From Dendrocalamus latiflorus (Eukaryota > Streptophyta > Magnoliopsida > Poales > Poaceae): DNA of 64,000 nucleotides. The notes under the pieces are model-generated. The model was not told the DNA's origin, did no database searches, and was given only the letters and a program-made list of their open reading frames with translations. Below, piece by piece: positions 1 through 10,484 of the stretch; position 1 is the stretch's first letter, and each line of letters begins with the position of its first letter. The DNA is taken from assembly GCA_017311315.1 (NCBI GenBank), contig CM029672.1, positions 11,450,463 to 11,514,462 on the forward strand, in the 5' to 3' direction. The position numbers were made by a program, and so were the translations under genes.

Positions 1-184
1 GGTTCAATAATAATAGTGAAAGGACAACATCTCTGAAATTACACACTCAGCAATATATGGGGGATCAACTAGCAAACAAAAGAATCAAGTATGTACTTAG
101 TACTAAAGGTATTCCATAGATAAACGTATCTATCCTGAGAACAAGCTCTTAAATTGCTAACGACAATAATGCCCACAAGGTGAT

Positions 185-313
185 TGTTATGAAGTGGGCT
201 TACCCTATTCCCATGGGCCAGAGGCCAACTTATACAGATTACAAGAGTAGGGAAATAAGCAAAGAGCACCTTATGCAATCTACTAAATCTGCACAGCCTA
301 TACATGTCTAACA
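185..313 (-). repeat. 3' LTR of copia derivative (129 bp)
   Basis: Starts TGTTAGACATG and ends CATAACA on the minus strand, bounded by the polypurine tract at its 5' side. The terminal 33 bp recur next to the primer site at 2106-2138 with a few mismatches. Confidence 0.75.
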
Positions 314-325
314 CCTCCCTCAAAC

Positions 326-698
326 TCATAGTAGATCAGAAACACTAGGTTTGGAGAGGGAGAAGCTGTGCTGAACTCTAGTCTGTGTCTTGGTGAAGAA
401 GTCTGTTAACTGAAACTCTGAAGGCACATACTGAAAAGCAACCATTTGCGCCTGCGATCTCATGTAGGAAGCATCAACACCAATGTACTTTGTGATCTCA
501 TGCTTCACTGGATCACGAGCAATACTGATCGCACCCATGCTGTCGGACAAGAGCGGAGTTGGTGAAGAGACAGAAACACCAAAATCCGCAAGTAGCCATC
601 GTAACTAAGTGATCACAGCAGTTAGCGACGGCATAGCCCTCAGTCTCAGCACTCGAACGAGAAACTGCAGTCTGCTTCTTGGTTTTCCAAGCAATCAA
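326..698 (-). pseudogene. Copia RNase H C-terminal remnant
   Basis: Two overlapping minus-strand frames carry the copia RNase H signature. The upstream frame has 'WKTKKQTAVSRSSAETE' (normally SWKSKKQ..SRSSAEAEY). The downstream frame has 'MGAISIARDPVKHEITKYIG' followed by 'VPSEFQLTDFFTKTQT', the usual end of copia polyproteins. The shift between frames around 520-550 shows that it is broken. It is adjacent to the 3' LTR, as expected for the end of pol. Confidence 0.8.
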
Positions 699-1443
699 GG
701 AGGAACCAAGAAAAAACCAGTAAGCAGAAAGAGACCGACGATCAGAATCAAAGTACGCCTGAAGATGTAAAGAGCTAGAGCGAGAAAAGAAAAGACAATG
801 AGAAATGATCCCACAAAGATATCACAGAACACGAAGAAGGTAGCTGTAGTGGAGCTAAGTGGGAGCTAAAACGAACTGACTCAGTGTGAACAGAGTAAAA
901 AATATCCGTCTCGTAATCCCAAGGTAGACAAAACTACCAACAAGCTGACGGTAGCGAGTAGGGTCCTCAAAGGGCTCGCACTACGAAGACGAATCTCCTC
1001 AGCACGAACAGCTGTGAGAGCCTCTAGCACGAACAGACACGGCTAACGAGTCAAGAGGTGAGCACGGACTAGCTCAAACTCTGACCGAAGATGCGTGAGG
1101 AACTCATAAATACGGTGAGCCTCTAGATGAGCATGTTGACGCACACAGCAGGGACAGGTCCGATAGACATCCTGACGTCACACCGCGGACATCTGTTGGT
1201 AGAAATTGTCCACCGTAGCATCAAGTTGCGGAAGAGAGTACGCTTAATATATGACCGAAAGATACATAGCATCACTCGTCGGCTCGTAATGGGCACGAAG
1301 GCACTCCCACATCAGCTAAGAGGTCAGCAGCTCCACCACATCCATAGAGATAGCCGCGGTCAGACTACCCACCAGGATGGCAGAAGCCCGAGCCTCATTA
1401 TTCTGCCACCTCTTCTAGGAGTGAAGCTGAGCCTGGTATACCT

Positions 1444-1908
1444 CTATGGTCTTCTCAAAGGCAGTGATCGTAGCCTTCTAGGTTGCTTCATCAGCAGTTG
1501 CAAGGATTTGAGGGGTGGCCAGCACGGAGGGCAAGGCGGGCACGACCTTTCGCCAGTAAGATGGCCCCAAAGACGTTGACTCCTCATGCGGATCCACATG
1601 AGCATGGCCCACTCGTGATAGTTTATCCCGTCAAAGATGATCTTTGGAGCCAAGATAGCTCTATGGGTAGCCATCATATGCGGAAGAAGACCGTAGCTAT
1701 GGCTGGGTGGCGACAAAGGCCAGTTGCGGATGGATCCGAGCGAGGTGGCAGTGGAGAGGGCCAGATCTGGCCTGGAGACAGCCGGATCCAAGCTTGGCGA
1801 CAGTGGAGATGGCCGAATCCGAGATTGGCGGCGGCGGAGACAGCTGGATCCAGCCCGGAGATGGCCAGATCTAGGGTTGGCGGCGGCGTGGCATAGAGGC
1901 GCGCGCAA
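1444..1908 (-). pseudogene. Copia gag N-terminal remnant
   Basis: The minus-strand reading frame contains 'PKIIFDGINYHEWAMLMW' and 'RSQRLWGHLTGE', the start of the copia gag (UBN2-like) domain, where the consensus is 'F.G.NY..W...M...L....LW..L.G'. Upstream is a GC-rich Ala/Pro/Arg-rich leader of low complexity. The frame ends soon after the domain starts. Everything between here and the RNase H remnant is unrecognisable, so it cannot produce a functional gag. Confidence 0.7.
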
Positions 1909-2138
1909 GCAGACGTGGGCACTGGCACCAGCGGGCGCGGGCGCAGGAGGTCATAGGCGAGGGCACGGACGCGGGCGGGCAGCGTGGACGCCGGCGGGCA
2001 TGCGCAGGCACGGGCCACAGGTGCGACGGCGCAAGAATAGGGGGAGACACGGCGGCGGCTAGGGTTGGGAAACTCTAATCCTAACACTCTCATGGGCTGA
2101 TACCATATTATGAAGTGGGCTTACTCTATCCCCATGGG

Positions 2139-2537
2139 AAACCCTAATCCTTACATTTACTGTAATTACCTCTGACAAACTCAAAACTGGATGAATTAAA
2201 TCAAATATTTAAACCACATCACACAATCTAAAGTCTAAACGAAGATCCCCACAATAAAATCCACCTGAGATCAAAAGAGACACTCTTCACACTAAACACC
2301 GATTGCAAGCAATGCTCTTCAATTGCCCCTGCTATGTGCCAACTCTTCCACCCAATCATTGAAACTGAGCCATCCAACACCGCAAAACCACACAGCATCA
2401 CTAAAGGAGCAACTTTTATCACTGTTGAAACCAGAATCCCCAGCAAAAAAAGAAATCACTAGAGATACAAAAGGCCAAGTCTTTCCTCAAGAAGGTGCAC
2501 TAATCAGAGGAGGAGGAGGACGATGCACAAGGGGGAC
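2139..2537. other. Non-coding stretch between copia remnant and CNOT9-like exon
   Basis: No gene is recognised. It begins with a short copy (AAACCCTAATCC..) of a motif also found just inside the copia primer site at 2068-2080. If the CNOT9-like exon at 2538-2741 belongs to a gene continuing left, this is its first intron. Confidence 0.3.
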
Positions 2538-2741
2538 CTTGGAGAGCACAAGGAGGGCTTTCTCGCGTCGCTCAGGGTTGCAGAGATCGAGCACCAACTG
2601 CTCCACCAATATCATCTTCTGGTCCTTTGCCGCCTGCACCACGGAGGTGCCACCTCCGCTGCCTCCTGACATAGAGGGAGATGAAGGCAAGGACTTGGTG
2701 GAGGAGGGGGATGAATAGAGGGAAGGCGGAAGATTTTCCAT
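2538..2741 (-). pseudogene. CNOT9/RCD1-like first coding exon (fragment)
   Basis: The minus-strand frame from ATG at 2741 gives 68 codons beginning MENLPPSLYSS. After a Ser/Gly-rich linker it ends 'LVEQLVLDLCNPERREKALL' plus 'VLSK' at a phase-0 GT (donor AAG|GTCCCC, weak). Plant CNOT9 (RCD1-like, a scaffold of the CCR4-NOT deadenylase) starts the same way: N-terminal 'NLPPSL', a low-complexity linker, then 'LVLDLSNPELRENALLELSK' before an intron. No further armadillo-repeat exons are visible to the left, where a copia derivative occupies 185-2138. The gene either continues beyond the window or is a broken duplicate. A second homologous first exon lies upstream at 4042-4152. The homology call is good; functionality is unlikely or unproven. 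Confidence 0.6.
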
Positions 2742-4041
2742 TTCACATAAACACATCAAAAAACAAAGCTTTTTCTGTATCTGGGTGCTAGTTTCAGTGT
2801 TCTATTTAAACACTCTTCTCCCCCCTTTTTTCTTGCTCTTAGATGGGGGGAAATAATATTTTTCTTCTTTCCTTTTACTTTTGGGTTTGTTTCTGTTATA
2901 AGTTATCAATCGTTTTAGCTTTTGGAATTCTTTGTGCAGTGTGCACTGCCTTTTTGGATCATATGGTGTTCATTTAGTTTTGTTTTTCATGTAAGAAAAG
3001 GGGGGTTGATGTTGTGAATGAAGTTTGTCTCGGTGTGATTTTGGGTGCGATTGGGTCCACTTCATGGAATTGTCTTTACTGCAATAGGCATATGCCATTT
3101 ATGTTTCCTAAGCTAGTATTGTAGTTGTTTGGTAAATATGGATTTGTGGTGAGATTGTAGCATCTGTGCAAGTTATATTGTGCATAATGGCTTCTCCACA
3201 CTTTTACTTGTAGTTTTCAACTATTTAAATCTGTGGATCTTTTTTTTCTTTACTTGCTCATGGAGAAAAGAAACAGTTACCTTTGCTTTTCTGTATAACT
3301 TATGCCCTTTTTGTAAGGTCAGTTTCTTATTATCTTCTGCTTTAGCTTTGAGGAATCCTGTCTGTGCTGATTTTTGGCCTGATGTGGTGTTTTGGTATAC
3401 CAAAAAGGAATGATGTTTACATTTTTATCAGTAAGTGAATTCCAATTAAATGTGGGGTTAAAAAAAGGTAGTGCTAATGAGCACAATCGCTATTTTGCTA
3501 CGAACACACGATCGCTATCAGGAAGAATTGACGTATAATTTAAAATTTTAATATAACACCAATAAATATGCTTTTAGTTAATAATATAGTATTTTATGGC
3601 AGGGTTAGAGAATTTATCCTTGTTATACAAATCTAGAGTAAAATCCAAAAAAAAAAAGATAAAATTGCAAAAACTACATCTATGCATTTTCCGATTATTC
3701 AATAAGCATGTCTTCATGTATATTTCCCATTTTATTCTCACCTGTATTTGGTGCTTGGCACATTTATATATAAGTGGCCAAGTGAAAATATTCTTAAAAT
3801 CATGTTATTCACTTACTATTCACCCAACAAAAGAATGATGTATTATTACATCACAATTCGTGTGAAGGTAGACAATCTCATCTAAACTTGGTAAAAAATA
3901 ATATCCAACAAAATCAATGTTATCATAATCAATCTAAGTTTGAAGCAACTTAAGAGTGGCAATTACTTTTGAAATACAATGTGAAATGAATTGGAGATGA
4001 TGATTGTAATAAGCAGTTGAGAGGATAAATAAATAAATTAC
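2742..4041. other. Intergenic or intronic, T-rich
   Basis: AT-rich DNA with poly-T and poly-A runs. No coding region, RNA gene or clear mobile-element boundary was found. It separates the two CNOT9-like first exons. Confidence 0.3.
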
Positions 4042-4152
4042 CTTACGTAGCTCGGAAAGAGCATGCCCTTTGTGCTGTGGATCTAACAGATCAAGAAGAA
4101 GATGCTCCACTAGTTGTGAATCTTTAGAGCTAGGAACCTTGCTGGACGACAT
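4042..4152 (-). pseudogene. Second CNOT9/RCD1-like first exon
   Basis: The minus-strand frame from ATG at 4152 encodes 37 residues, MSSSKVPSSKDSQLVEHLLL then DLLDPQHKGHALSELRK. It ends at a good phase-0 donor (AAG|GTAATT). The core 'LVEHLLLDLLDP....ALSELRK' aligns with the CNOT9 helix found at 2538-2741 ('LVEQLVLDLCNP....ALLVLSK') and with canonical plant CNOT9. The linker between start and helix is much shorter than in the exon at 2538-2741. No downstream CNOT9 exons lie between the two copies. It may be an alternative first exon of one gene, since both donors are phase 0, or a tandem duplicate that lost its body. Confidence 0.55.
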
Positions 4153-4940
4153 TGTGAGAGTGTGAAAAGCGAATTCCACAAAAGAGGGGATATAAAATTG
4201 TATGAGGCACAACACCAAGAGTAAAACAATCCTCAGTGCTTCTACAAGAATGAAAATGCAACACCTATGGGATTTAAATAGCTGCAGCAAAACATGCCGT
4301 GCATGCAGTAACACAAGCAAATTTCATGTGTTTCTTCACTGGTATCCTAAGCGATCAACGGATACTATTGATTCACTCCCATCTGTCACCGGATAAGTGT
4401 TCATTACGTTGTCGGTTTCTTCTTTGATGAGCTGTATGCACATTGTTTTCGCTGTAACGGAAACAATAAGTCTCAAATCCCACCAAAGGGTGCCCCATAA
4501 TTCTAAATCATCATCCGCCGCATTAAGCGGTGAGTCATGCAGAGGATAATTATTAGCTTTACATGCCTTTCACGTGTTATTCCTATCTCATTATGCACAA
4601 GCGACAACATACATGGTCCTTTTTTTATTGTTCATAACGTCATATCTTAGTAATATGTGCAAGTAATAATACCAGGTTGCCTTGTCGATCATGTTCATAC
4701 TCACATGTCTAGCACACTTTTATTGAGATCTAGAGAATGCGAGCCCATTCTACCTGATAATTAAAGTTTTCTGGATTTCTCAAGTATATCGTGATGTTAA
4801 ATCTCGCTTGCTCCTAATTGAGGTCAGGGTGTTAGCTCTGTGTATCTAAAAAATCTCAAATGCTCAAAGAATCCTTACAGGAATCCAAATGTTGGAAATA
4901 TCTCAACCTGACTAGACAATTTAATGAGGGTTCAAGAGTA
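4153..4940. other. Intergenic
   Basis: AT-rich sequence upstream of the CNOT9-like exon. I see no gene and no clear repeat. Confidence 0.3.
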
Positions 4941-5050
4941 ATCCATTGGTGGAAGATGAATAAGCAAGTTGCAAATACTAATCCATTGGTGGAAGATGAA
5001 TAAGCAAGTTGCAAATACTAATCCATTGGTGGAAGATGAATACGCAATTT
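4941..5050. repeat. 40-bp tandem repeat, about 2.7 copies
   Basis: Units start ATCCATTGGTGGAAGATGAA at 4941, 4981 and 5021. The first two are identical over 40 bp and the third is partial and diverged. The following 'TTTGAAAAATATTTGG..CCACTCTCA' segment is itself repeated at about 5047-5080 and 5098-5122. Confidence 0.9.
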
Positions 5051-5129
5051 GAAAAATATTTGGGCATTTGGCCACTCTCAGTACCTTAGAACACTAATTT
5101 GAAAAATATTTGGCCACTCTCAATACCTG

Positions 5130-5560
5130 TAGAAGACTTGCTTGGCCTGGAGCCACCCTGGAAGCTGCCAAGCTCAGTCGCTGTAGAGAGGAGGCCGGGC
5201 GTCAGGGAGCTCGACGCGTCGCAGCTCCTCCTCCCCGCCCACTCCCGATCGAGCCGCTCGAGTACACCGCATCACTCGACCCGCCGGAGTCGATGGAGCC
5301 GAACGCCACTCGCCCAACCCGACGAAGCCGCCGCCGTCGCAGTTGACAAAGGACTCCTCCTAGTCTGTCCCCCGCTGATTGTTTGGCTCTTCGAAGCAGC
5401 CGTCGCCGCGAGACGCGACCCCCTTGGCCCCGCGGGAGGTGCCTCCCGCTTGCCGCATTGCCGCACCGCTGCTCGCCGTACTGCCGCATCGCCGTCGCAC
5501 TTCGCCTTTCTAGCGGTGGAGCTGCATCAACACGAACCGCCGGGGACCTAGGGTGTCAAC
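5130..5560. other. Isolated GC-rich island, no recognised product
   Basis: A GC-rich block with GCCG/CGCC runs stands out from AT-rich surroundings and resembles a grass 5' exon or captured 5' UTR. Several frames are open in both directions only because stop codons are rare in such DNA. No known domain is visible and no frame is supported by downstream exons. It could be a first exon of an unrecognised transcript or a captured gene fragment. Confidence 0.25.
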
Positions 5561-5786
5561 GAGCTATTACCTTACGCAGGAAGCACAACGCTCTTTTACG
5601 CCAGCGTCTCCTCAAAGCGTATTTCTTGGTACGTCTATTTTTTCGTTTTACGTATTCTTCTTTTGGATGAGCTGCAGCCTGCAACCACAGTTTCATCCGC
5701 GTCCTCCTGCAGATATGCAGTGTGTTGAAGCAAAGAACACGCATTTGATTTGTGTAACAGATAGGTTATGTTATTTTAATCTGTGA

Positions 5787-6639
5787 CTTATTAGCCTAGT
5801 AAATAGTTATTATTGAATGGAATCAAAAATTAAAAACTGCCAAAAAAGACCAAAAAGAAAGGCCAAAAATTTTCCACTCCTTAGACATAAACCATAGCGG
5901 AACTCTGTAAGAAAGGAAGAGGAGTTGCTAACGGTGATGAAAGCTATATTATCTAGTTGATGGTTTTAGTTTTTTAGCTTAATTAACATGTAGCATTAAC
6001 CTTCCACTTCCTAATCGCACTTTTATCAAAATTGAAGATAAAGTGACAAACCAATTTGCTCTAAACCAACTAAATTCAGCCTCTGCCCATAAACATATGT
6101 GGTCATGAAAAAAGTATAATACACGACTACGCACGAGAAGTTTGAATCAACTTTGTTTCGCAACATCCACGTGGAACAATCGGTTAGCTTTACCACAGTC
6201 CACACAGCAATGAGCCCCTTCAATCTTCAAGAAATCGAGCATGGACCTAGCGATCAAGAAATAGCTGGGGAAAAAAATCCAAGGTGACAAAGTTATCCCC
6301 TTCAATTTTCTTAGGCTCTATAAATAAAGCACCAAGAAAAACAAGTATTTGATTATTTCATCTTGCCAACCAAGATAGCACTTGCGATTATTTGGCCCAT
6401 TCGTTCTAGCCATGCCTCATGCTATCATTAGTTAAAAATGGAATTTCAACCAATTAACCGTAGGATTTTATTTGACGGCTATCTTGTCCTTCCATGGTTT
6501 TTAGGGTTTTAAATTTCTCTACCATAATATAGGAGAGGTGATGTATGACATATAGTCTTTGCATTTTACTTCTATCAGATGTATTTCTGTTGAACATACA
6601 ACGAAGAGCTCTCAAAATGACTTAACTACCCTTAATTAT
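5787..6639. other. Intergenic
   Basis: AT-rich, without recognisable genes or element boundaries. Confidence 0.3.
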
Positions 6640-6905
6640 TTCGGCTTGAGTTTCTAGCTTCTGGCTTATTTTTTACTATTCCTAAATTTATTTTTTTATG
6701 GCTTAATTTTTGGCTTTTTTTAGCTTTTTTGCCGGTTTTTCCCCATATTTGTTTGCATTGTCCGTGATGGGTTAACCTGTTTTTCTATTTTTAAATTTTT
6801 TTTACATTTAGTTACGCTAAATAAGCCACCATCAGCTACAGTGTAATTTTAGTCAGCTACAGTGCAATTTTAGCCATAAGTTAGTTTATTTCAGCCCACC
6901 CAAGC
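6640..6905. repeat. Dispersed MITE-like repeat, copy 1
   Basis: A T-rich stretch ending '...AATAAGCCACCATCAGCTAC..' shares its order of motifs with 62780-63030: GTGACGGGTTAAC/GTGATGGGTTAAC, TTTTTCTATTTTTAAATTTT, then AATAAGCCACCATCAGCTAC. Two separated copies in one window indicate a dispersed nonautonomous DNA element, probably hAT-like. Its exact ends were not determined. Confidence 0.5.
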
Positions 6906-7141
6906 GCCCTCCTAAGCTTTCCATAACTCGGGCAACAAAACATGTACATCCACACTCAATGCACAGATGAGCAATAATGCATGTAATCACCATGCAAGCC
7001 TGCAGTTGATTCCATTGGTTTTTGAAATACCATGATATTTATTAGGGATATTAGAGGGAACAATACGCAAAACTTGCATTAGTATACACACATTGCAATT
7101 ACAACACCACCAAAGGAAACAACCTAGTACAAAAGTAAAGA

Positions 7142-7479
7142 GTAAACTCTATTTTGCATCGGTTAACTGTCGTTTATTTTACTTTACACCAAAATTAACT
7201 CGTACTTTTACTTTACACTAAGGTGATCAAATAAAAGTTTACTTTACACTAGACAATCAATTTCAGTTACAAACAAGGCAGTTAAATCAAAGGAATAGAG
7301 CAGTCAAAATCGTGTATACTGACTTGTCATTGTGTAGAGCCGGTTTGAGCCAAATGAAGTTGGGCTAGTACAAAGTGAATTTTTATTTAGTCCACCCTGG
7401 TGCAAAATAAAAGTATGGGTAAACCTTGATGCAAAATAAAATAAGTGACAAGTTACTTAGTGTAAAATGCAATTTACTC
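7142..7479. mobile_element. MITE with GAGTAAA terminal inverted repeats
   Basis: The left end GAGTAAACTCTATTTTGCA pairs with the right end ..TGCAATTTACTC, whose complement is GAGTAAATTGCATTTTACA, over about 20 bp with mismatches. It is flanked by AAA on both sides. The internal 338 bp is non-coding, with repeated 'TTTACTTTACAC' motifs. The superfamily is not assigned. Confidence 0.65.
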
Positions 7480-7609
7480 AAAAATAAATGAAGGGAGTAA
7501 TATCTTAGAGATTTTTTATCCTGTGAGATGAAAAATGTATTGCACTGCAAAGTTAAAGATTTTATTGTGGTGAATAAATTTGAAAAGGTGTATAATATGT
7601 AGGTAAATA

Positions 7610-7831
7610 TAGGCCCCTTTTTTTGGCTTCTACCTTGTGGCTTATGGATTATCTACAATAACTAGCTTTTCAAATGGAGTGTCTTTTCAAGACGGGATCT
7701 ACAAGTTGATTGCAGTAAACACTGTAGCGACTTCATCTAGATCGGCCAAAACTACACGCGAGTTGCTCTTACTCTATACTCTCTCATAAATAGCCAAAAA
7801 TTATAAGTCATAGTTCAAAAGAATAGGTCCA
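7610..7831. mobile_element. MITE family A, copy 1
   Basis: About 220 bp related to 37735-37976 and 53344-53576. Shared motifs in order: a GTTCTTTT/CCCCTTTT end, TACA(G/A)TAACTAGCTTT, GGAGT.T..TTTTCAAGA, (A/G)TCTACAAGTT(G/A)ATTG.AGTA, a 'CTCTATA' block, and an AAA..AATAGG(T/C)C or AAGAACAGGC end. No coding capacity. The copy lies just upstream of the RPS12 promoter. Confidence 0.6.
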
Positions 7832-7944
7832 TAGCTACTAGGTGACTGATTGCCTGCTTGATACCCAATTAACCAGAGAAAGCCATAAAAATAAAAAGAA
7901 AGGAAGAAACAAACCAGAAATAATTACTTCTAAGCCATGAACAA

Positions 7945-8122
7945 GGCCCAGCAAAGAACGGGCCCCGGCCCATCTCTGAACCCATATATAAGAGTTCCTC
8001 CCATCCGCCTCGCAAAACCCTAGCTCCCGAAGCCGCCGGTGCGGTGCTGAGCTCTGCTCGCGTTCGACCTTCTCGCTCGCCTCAGATCGCTCCGCTCCGT
8101 CGCGCGTTTCGTTCCCGAGAAG
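7945..8122 (+). promoter_or_regulatory. RPS12 promoter and 5' UTR
   Basis: A TATA box (TATATAAG, 7985-7992) is preceded by clustered site-II-type GGCCCA/GGGCCC motifs (7945-7972). It is followed by a telo-box-like AAAACCCTAG (8014-8023) in a pyrimidine-rich leader. This combination is typical of plant ribosomal-protein promoters and fits coordinated expression in growing cells. The transcription start is inferred to lie about 25-35 bp after the TATA box. Confidence 0.7.
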
Positions 8123-10060
8123 ATGGCGTAAGTTTTTCACCCTTCCAAACCTCCATAAGGAGCTCGATGCTGTTCGCATCCCTGCCGTGCATGCAATCCG
8201 ACTGCTACTGCGAAATGATTTTAGATGTGACGATTGTTTGGGATCAATTTGTTCAATGGAATCTCGTTACGTGTTGGAAAGTTCAAATATTTGGAATAAT
8301 TTGCGCGTTCTTGTCTGTCTTGTTTGCCTTACTGCAATCTTGTTGGCGTTAGTGCGGTATAAAGAATAGCTGCTTATGTTTCGCTGCTGGTGCACTTAGT
8401 TCCTGCATCTTTTAGTGTTGTAACCTGTGTCAGAAAGCTGTGCGTGTTTGTGTCAATAGATTACTAGATGAAGCAAATGAGTGTTTGGTGAAATCACCGC
8501 AATTTAATCTTCATTTGCTTGCTGGAGCTAGAAGAGTCACTGGACGAACTGAATATAAATTGTTTAGCTAAGTGGTTCATTATTATTGGTGTTCTGTAGG
8601 ATATCCGTTCTCGTCGGTTTCAATCCTTAGATATTGAGAAAACCAAGCCTAATTAACTACAACCAGTAGGAATGAATACATCGATATAAGATTCCAGCAC
8701 AATTCTTTACAGACCGTTTTTTTTTTTTGCCTGGGGTTGGGGCTCTTTTGCTAGTTATAGAACAACCAAGTATAGAAAATCAATAAGTTTTTGGCCATAC
8801 ATGATCAATGTAAATGCAGAATTGTTGTAATTGTAGTAGTCAGAGTCGTCAGGCGTGCTGTGGTGCTGTGCAATACTCTTTGTTGGCGTGCTCCAATGCC
8901 TAAGTTTTCTAACTCGCTGGGATTTCTTACCTTTGCAGGGAGGAGACTCCAGTTGAGGCAGTTGCCCCGGCCCTTGGAGAGCCCATTGACTTGATGACCG
9001 CACTTCAGCTCGTGATGAAGAAGTCAGGTGCTCATGATGGTCTTGTCAAGGGGCTCCGTGAGGCTGCCAAGGCCATTGAGAAGCATGCTGCTCAGCTTTG
9101 CGTGCTTGCTGAGGACTGTGACCAGCCTGACTATGTGAAGCTGGTGAAGGCACTCTGCGCTGAGCACAATGTGCACCTGGTCACTGTGCCTAGTGCCAAA
9201 ACTCTTGGCGAGTGGGCTGGGGTGAGTAGATGATCCTTGTTAACATTATACAGTTGTTTATATGTTCATTATTCAGGGTGATGCTTATTTGGTCATGTTG
9301 CCTGGTGCATTTGAGAATTTAGATCATGGTTGGCGGTACATGGAGAATTATTGCTGATATTAGAAAATGTATTATGATCAGTGGACGGTTTTTTATGTCT
9401 ATCCATTGCTTGTTAGTTACCTGCATGATTTAATTTTCAGCATTTAGCATGTGAGCAGTTGAGAACACTGTTCTTTGCCTTGCTTTTTTCTGTCGAATGC
9501 TTTTTGTCTACTATATAGACATGCTGACCTACTGGGCCTGTGTTTGGGCTTTAGACCCAGTGGGTAGTCCTAACTGGACTTAAATGGTGGGCTTGGGCTT
9601 CCATTTTAGTTCATGGTTGACAGTACATGGAGAATCACTAATATTAGAAGATGTATTATGATCACTGGATGGTTTTCGATGTTTGACCATTGCTTGTTAG
9701 CTACCTGCACGATTTGATTTTCAGCTTGTGAGCATGCTGTTCATTGCCTTGCTTTTTTCTGCCGCATGCTTTAGTCTCCTAGTTGGCTATCTACCATGAA
9801 ACCTGGAATGACTATCCTGACAGTGCATGCATGGTTTCTTGCAGCTTTGCAAAATTGACTCTGAGGGCAAGGCAAGGAAGGTTGTAGGTTGCTCCTGCGT
9901 TGTTGTGAAGGTGAGCAATTGATTTCCTGTTGTGATGCAAGATCCTGTTGCAGCATACAAGGCATATATTGATGTTGATTTGTCTTCCTTTGTCTACCAG
10001 GACTACGGCGAGGAATCTGAGGGCCTTAACATAGTGCAGGAGTACGTCAAGTCACACTAG
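8123..10060 (+). CDS. RPS12: 40S ribosomal protein S12 (eS12), four coding exons
   Basis: Coding exons are 8123-8127 (ATGGC), 8939-9221, 9845-9910 and 10001-10060. Introns begin GTAAGT, GTGAGT and GTGAGC and end in AG; all joins keep frame. The 137-residue product starts MAEETPVEAVAPALGEP and contains 'ALQLVMKKSGAHDGLVKGLR', 'LCVLAEDCDQPDYVKLV', 'AKTLGEWAGLCKIDSEG' and ends 'EYVKSH'. This is the complete L7Ae-family eS12 of the small ribosomal subunit, acting in cytosolic translation. Length matches plant orthologs (about 138-144). The ATG is separated from the rest by a long first intron, a common layout for plant ribosomal-protein genes. Intron 2 contains a partial internal duplication. No lesion is visible; it looks functional. 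Confidence 0.96.
9323..9780 (+). repeat. Direct duplication inside RPS12 intron 2
   Basis: A block at about 9323-9511 (GATCATGGTTGGCGGTACAT..., then ..TTGCTTGTTAG(T/C)TACCTGCA(T/C)GATTT.., ..CCTTGCTTTTTTCTG..) recurs at about 9605-9780 with roughly 85 percent identity by eye. The copies are separated by about 95 bp rich in TGGGCCT/GTGGGCTT, a motif cluster that also occurs near 13505-13560. Confidence 0.8.
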
Positions 10061-10375
10061 AGATAGATTTCCATCATCCAGATGTTCTAATGTGTCGTTG
10101 GGCGACTGGTTTCAATTTACGCTTGGTTCTGGGACTTGTTAGATCATGAAAATTTCGAATGTGAGCTGTGGTTTGCAACTTTGAATTTTGTGTAAGGTTA
10201 TGTTACAGCTAAGTTCACTGCAAAATCTGGAGATAATTGAAGAGGTACTCTCATACGGTGAGATAATTTGCTCTGTTTTTTACCGGTCGTCTCAGTACCA
10301 TGGTTGCGATGCTGATGCGTGTTTCTAACGTACTGCCTCAGCCATCCCCAAGTTGTAAGCGTGGGCATGCTACAT

Positions 10376-10484
10376 GCGCATGCCACTACAACCACTATCC
10401 GCGTCGAGATTGGCACGCCCATCTCTCGCTGCACGAATCTCGAGGCGTATGAAGGGCTCAGATAGTGGTTGTAGTGGCATGCGC
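10376..10484. repeat. Inverted repeat with 24-bp perfect arms downstream of RPS12
   Basis: The arm at 10376-10399 is the exact reverse complement of 10461-10484. Pairing continues inward imperfectly (10401-10417 with 10431-10447) and outward weakly. Transcription through it from RPS12 readthrough, or from its own promoter, would form a long stem. It may be a fold-back MITE. Confidence 0.85.

Larger units (their letters stand above)
185..2138 (-). mobile_element. Copia LTR retrotransposon, internally deleted derivative
   Basis: A 129-bp 3' LTR lies at 185-313 (TG...CA ends, read on the minus strand). It is preceded by a purine-rich tract whose plus-strand complement is at 314-326. At the other end the first 33 bp of the 5' LTR survive (2106-2138, matching 185-217) and then similarity stops. 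A tRNA-Met-type primer site (TGGTATCAG on the minus strand, plus 2097-2105) abuts that LTR. Between them only a gag start (about 1444-1700) and the RNase H end (326-698) are recognisable, so protease, integrase and most of RT are deleted. The flank at 180-184 is GTGAT; no matching TSD can be assigned because the 5' LTR is truncated. Family placement is firm (copia); lineage is not resolved. Confidence 0.8.

Noticed and set aside
2228..2446. 72-codon minus-strand frame considered as a CNOT9 second exon
   Set aside because: The peptide lacks the expected 'RELFQDLAPLLW' continuation and has no acceptor in the right phase.
9911..10000. Possible box C/D snoRNA in RPS12 intron 3 (GTGATGC.. and CTGA-like motifs)
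   Set aside because: The C box is imperfect, no terminal stem was found, and the intron is only 90 bp.
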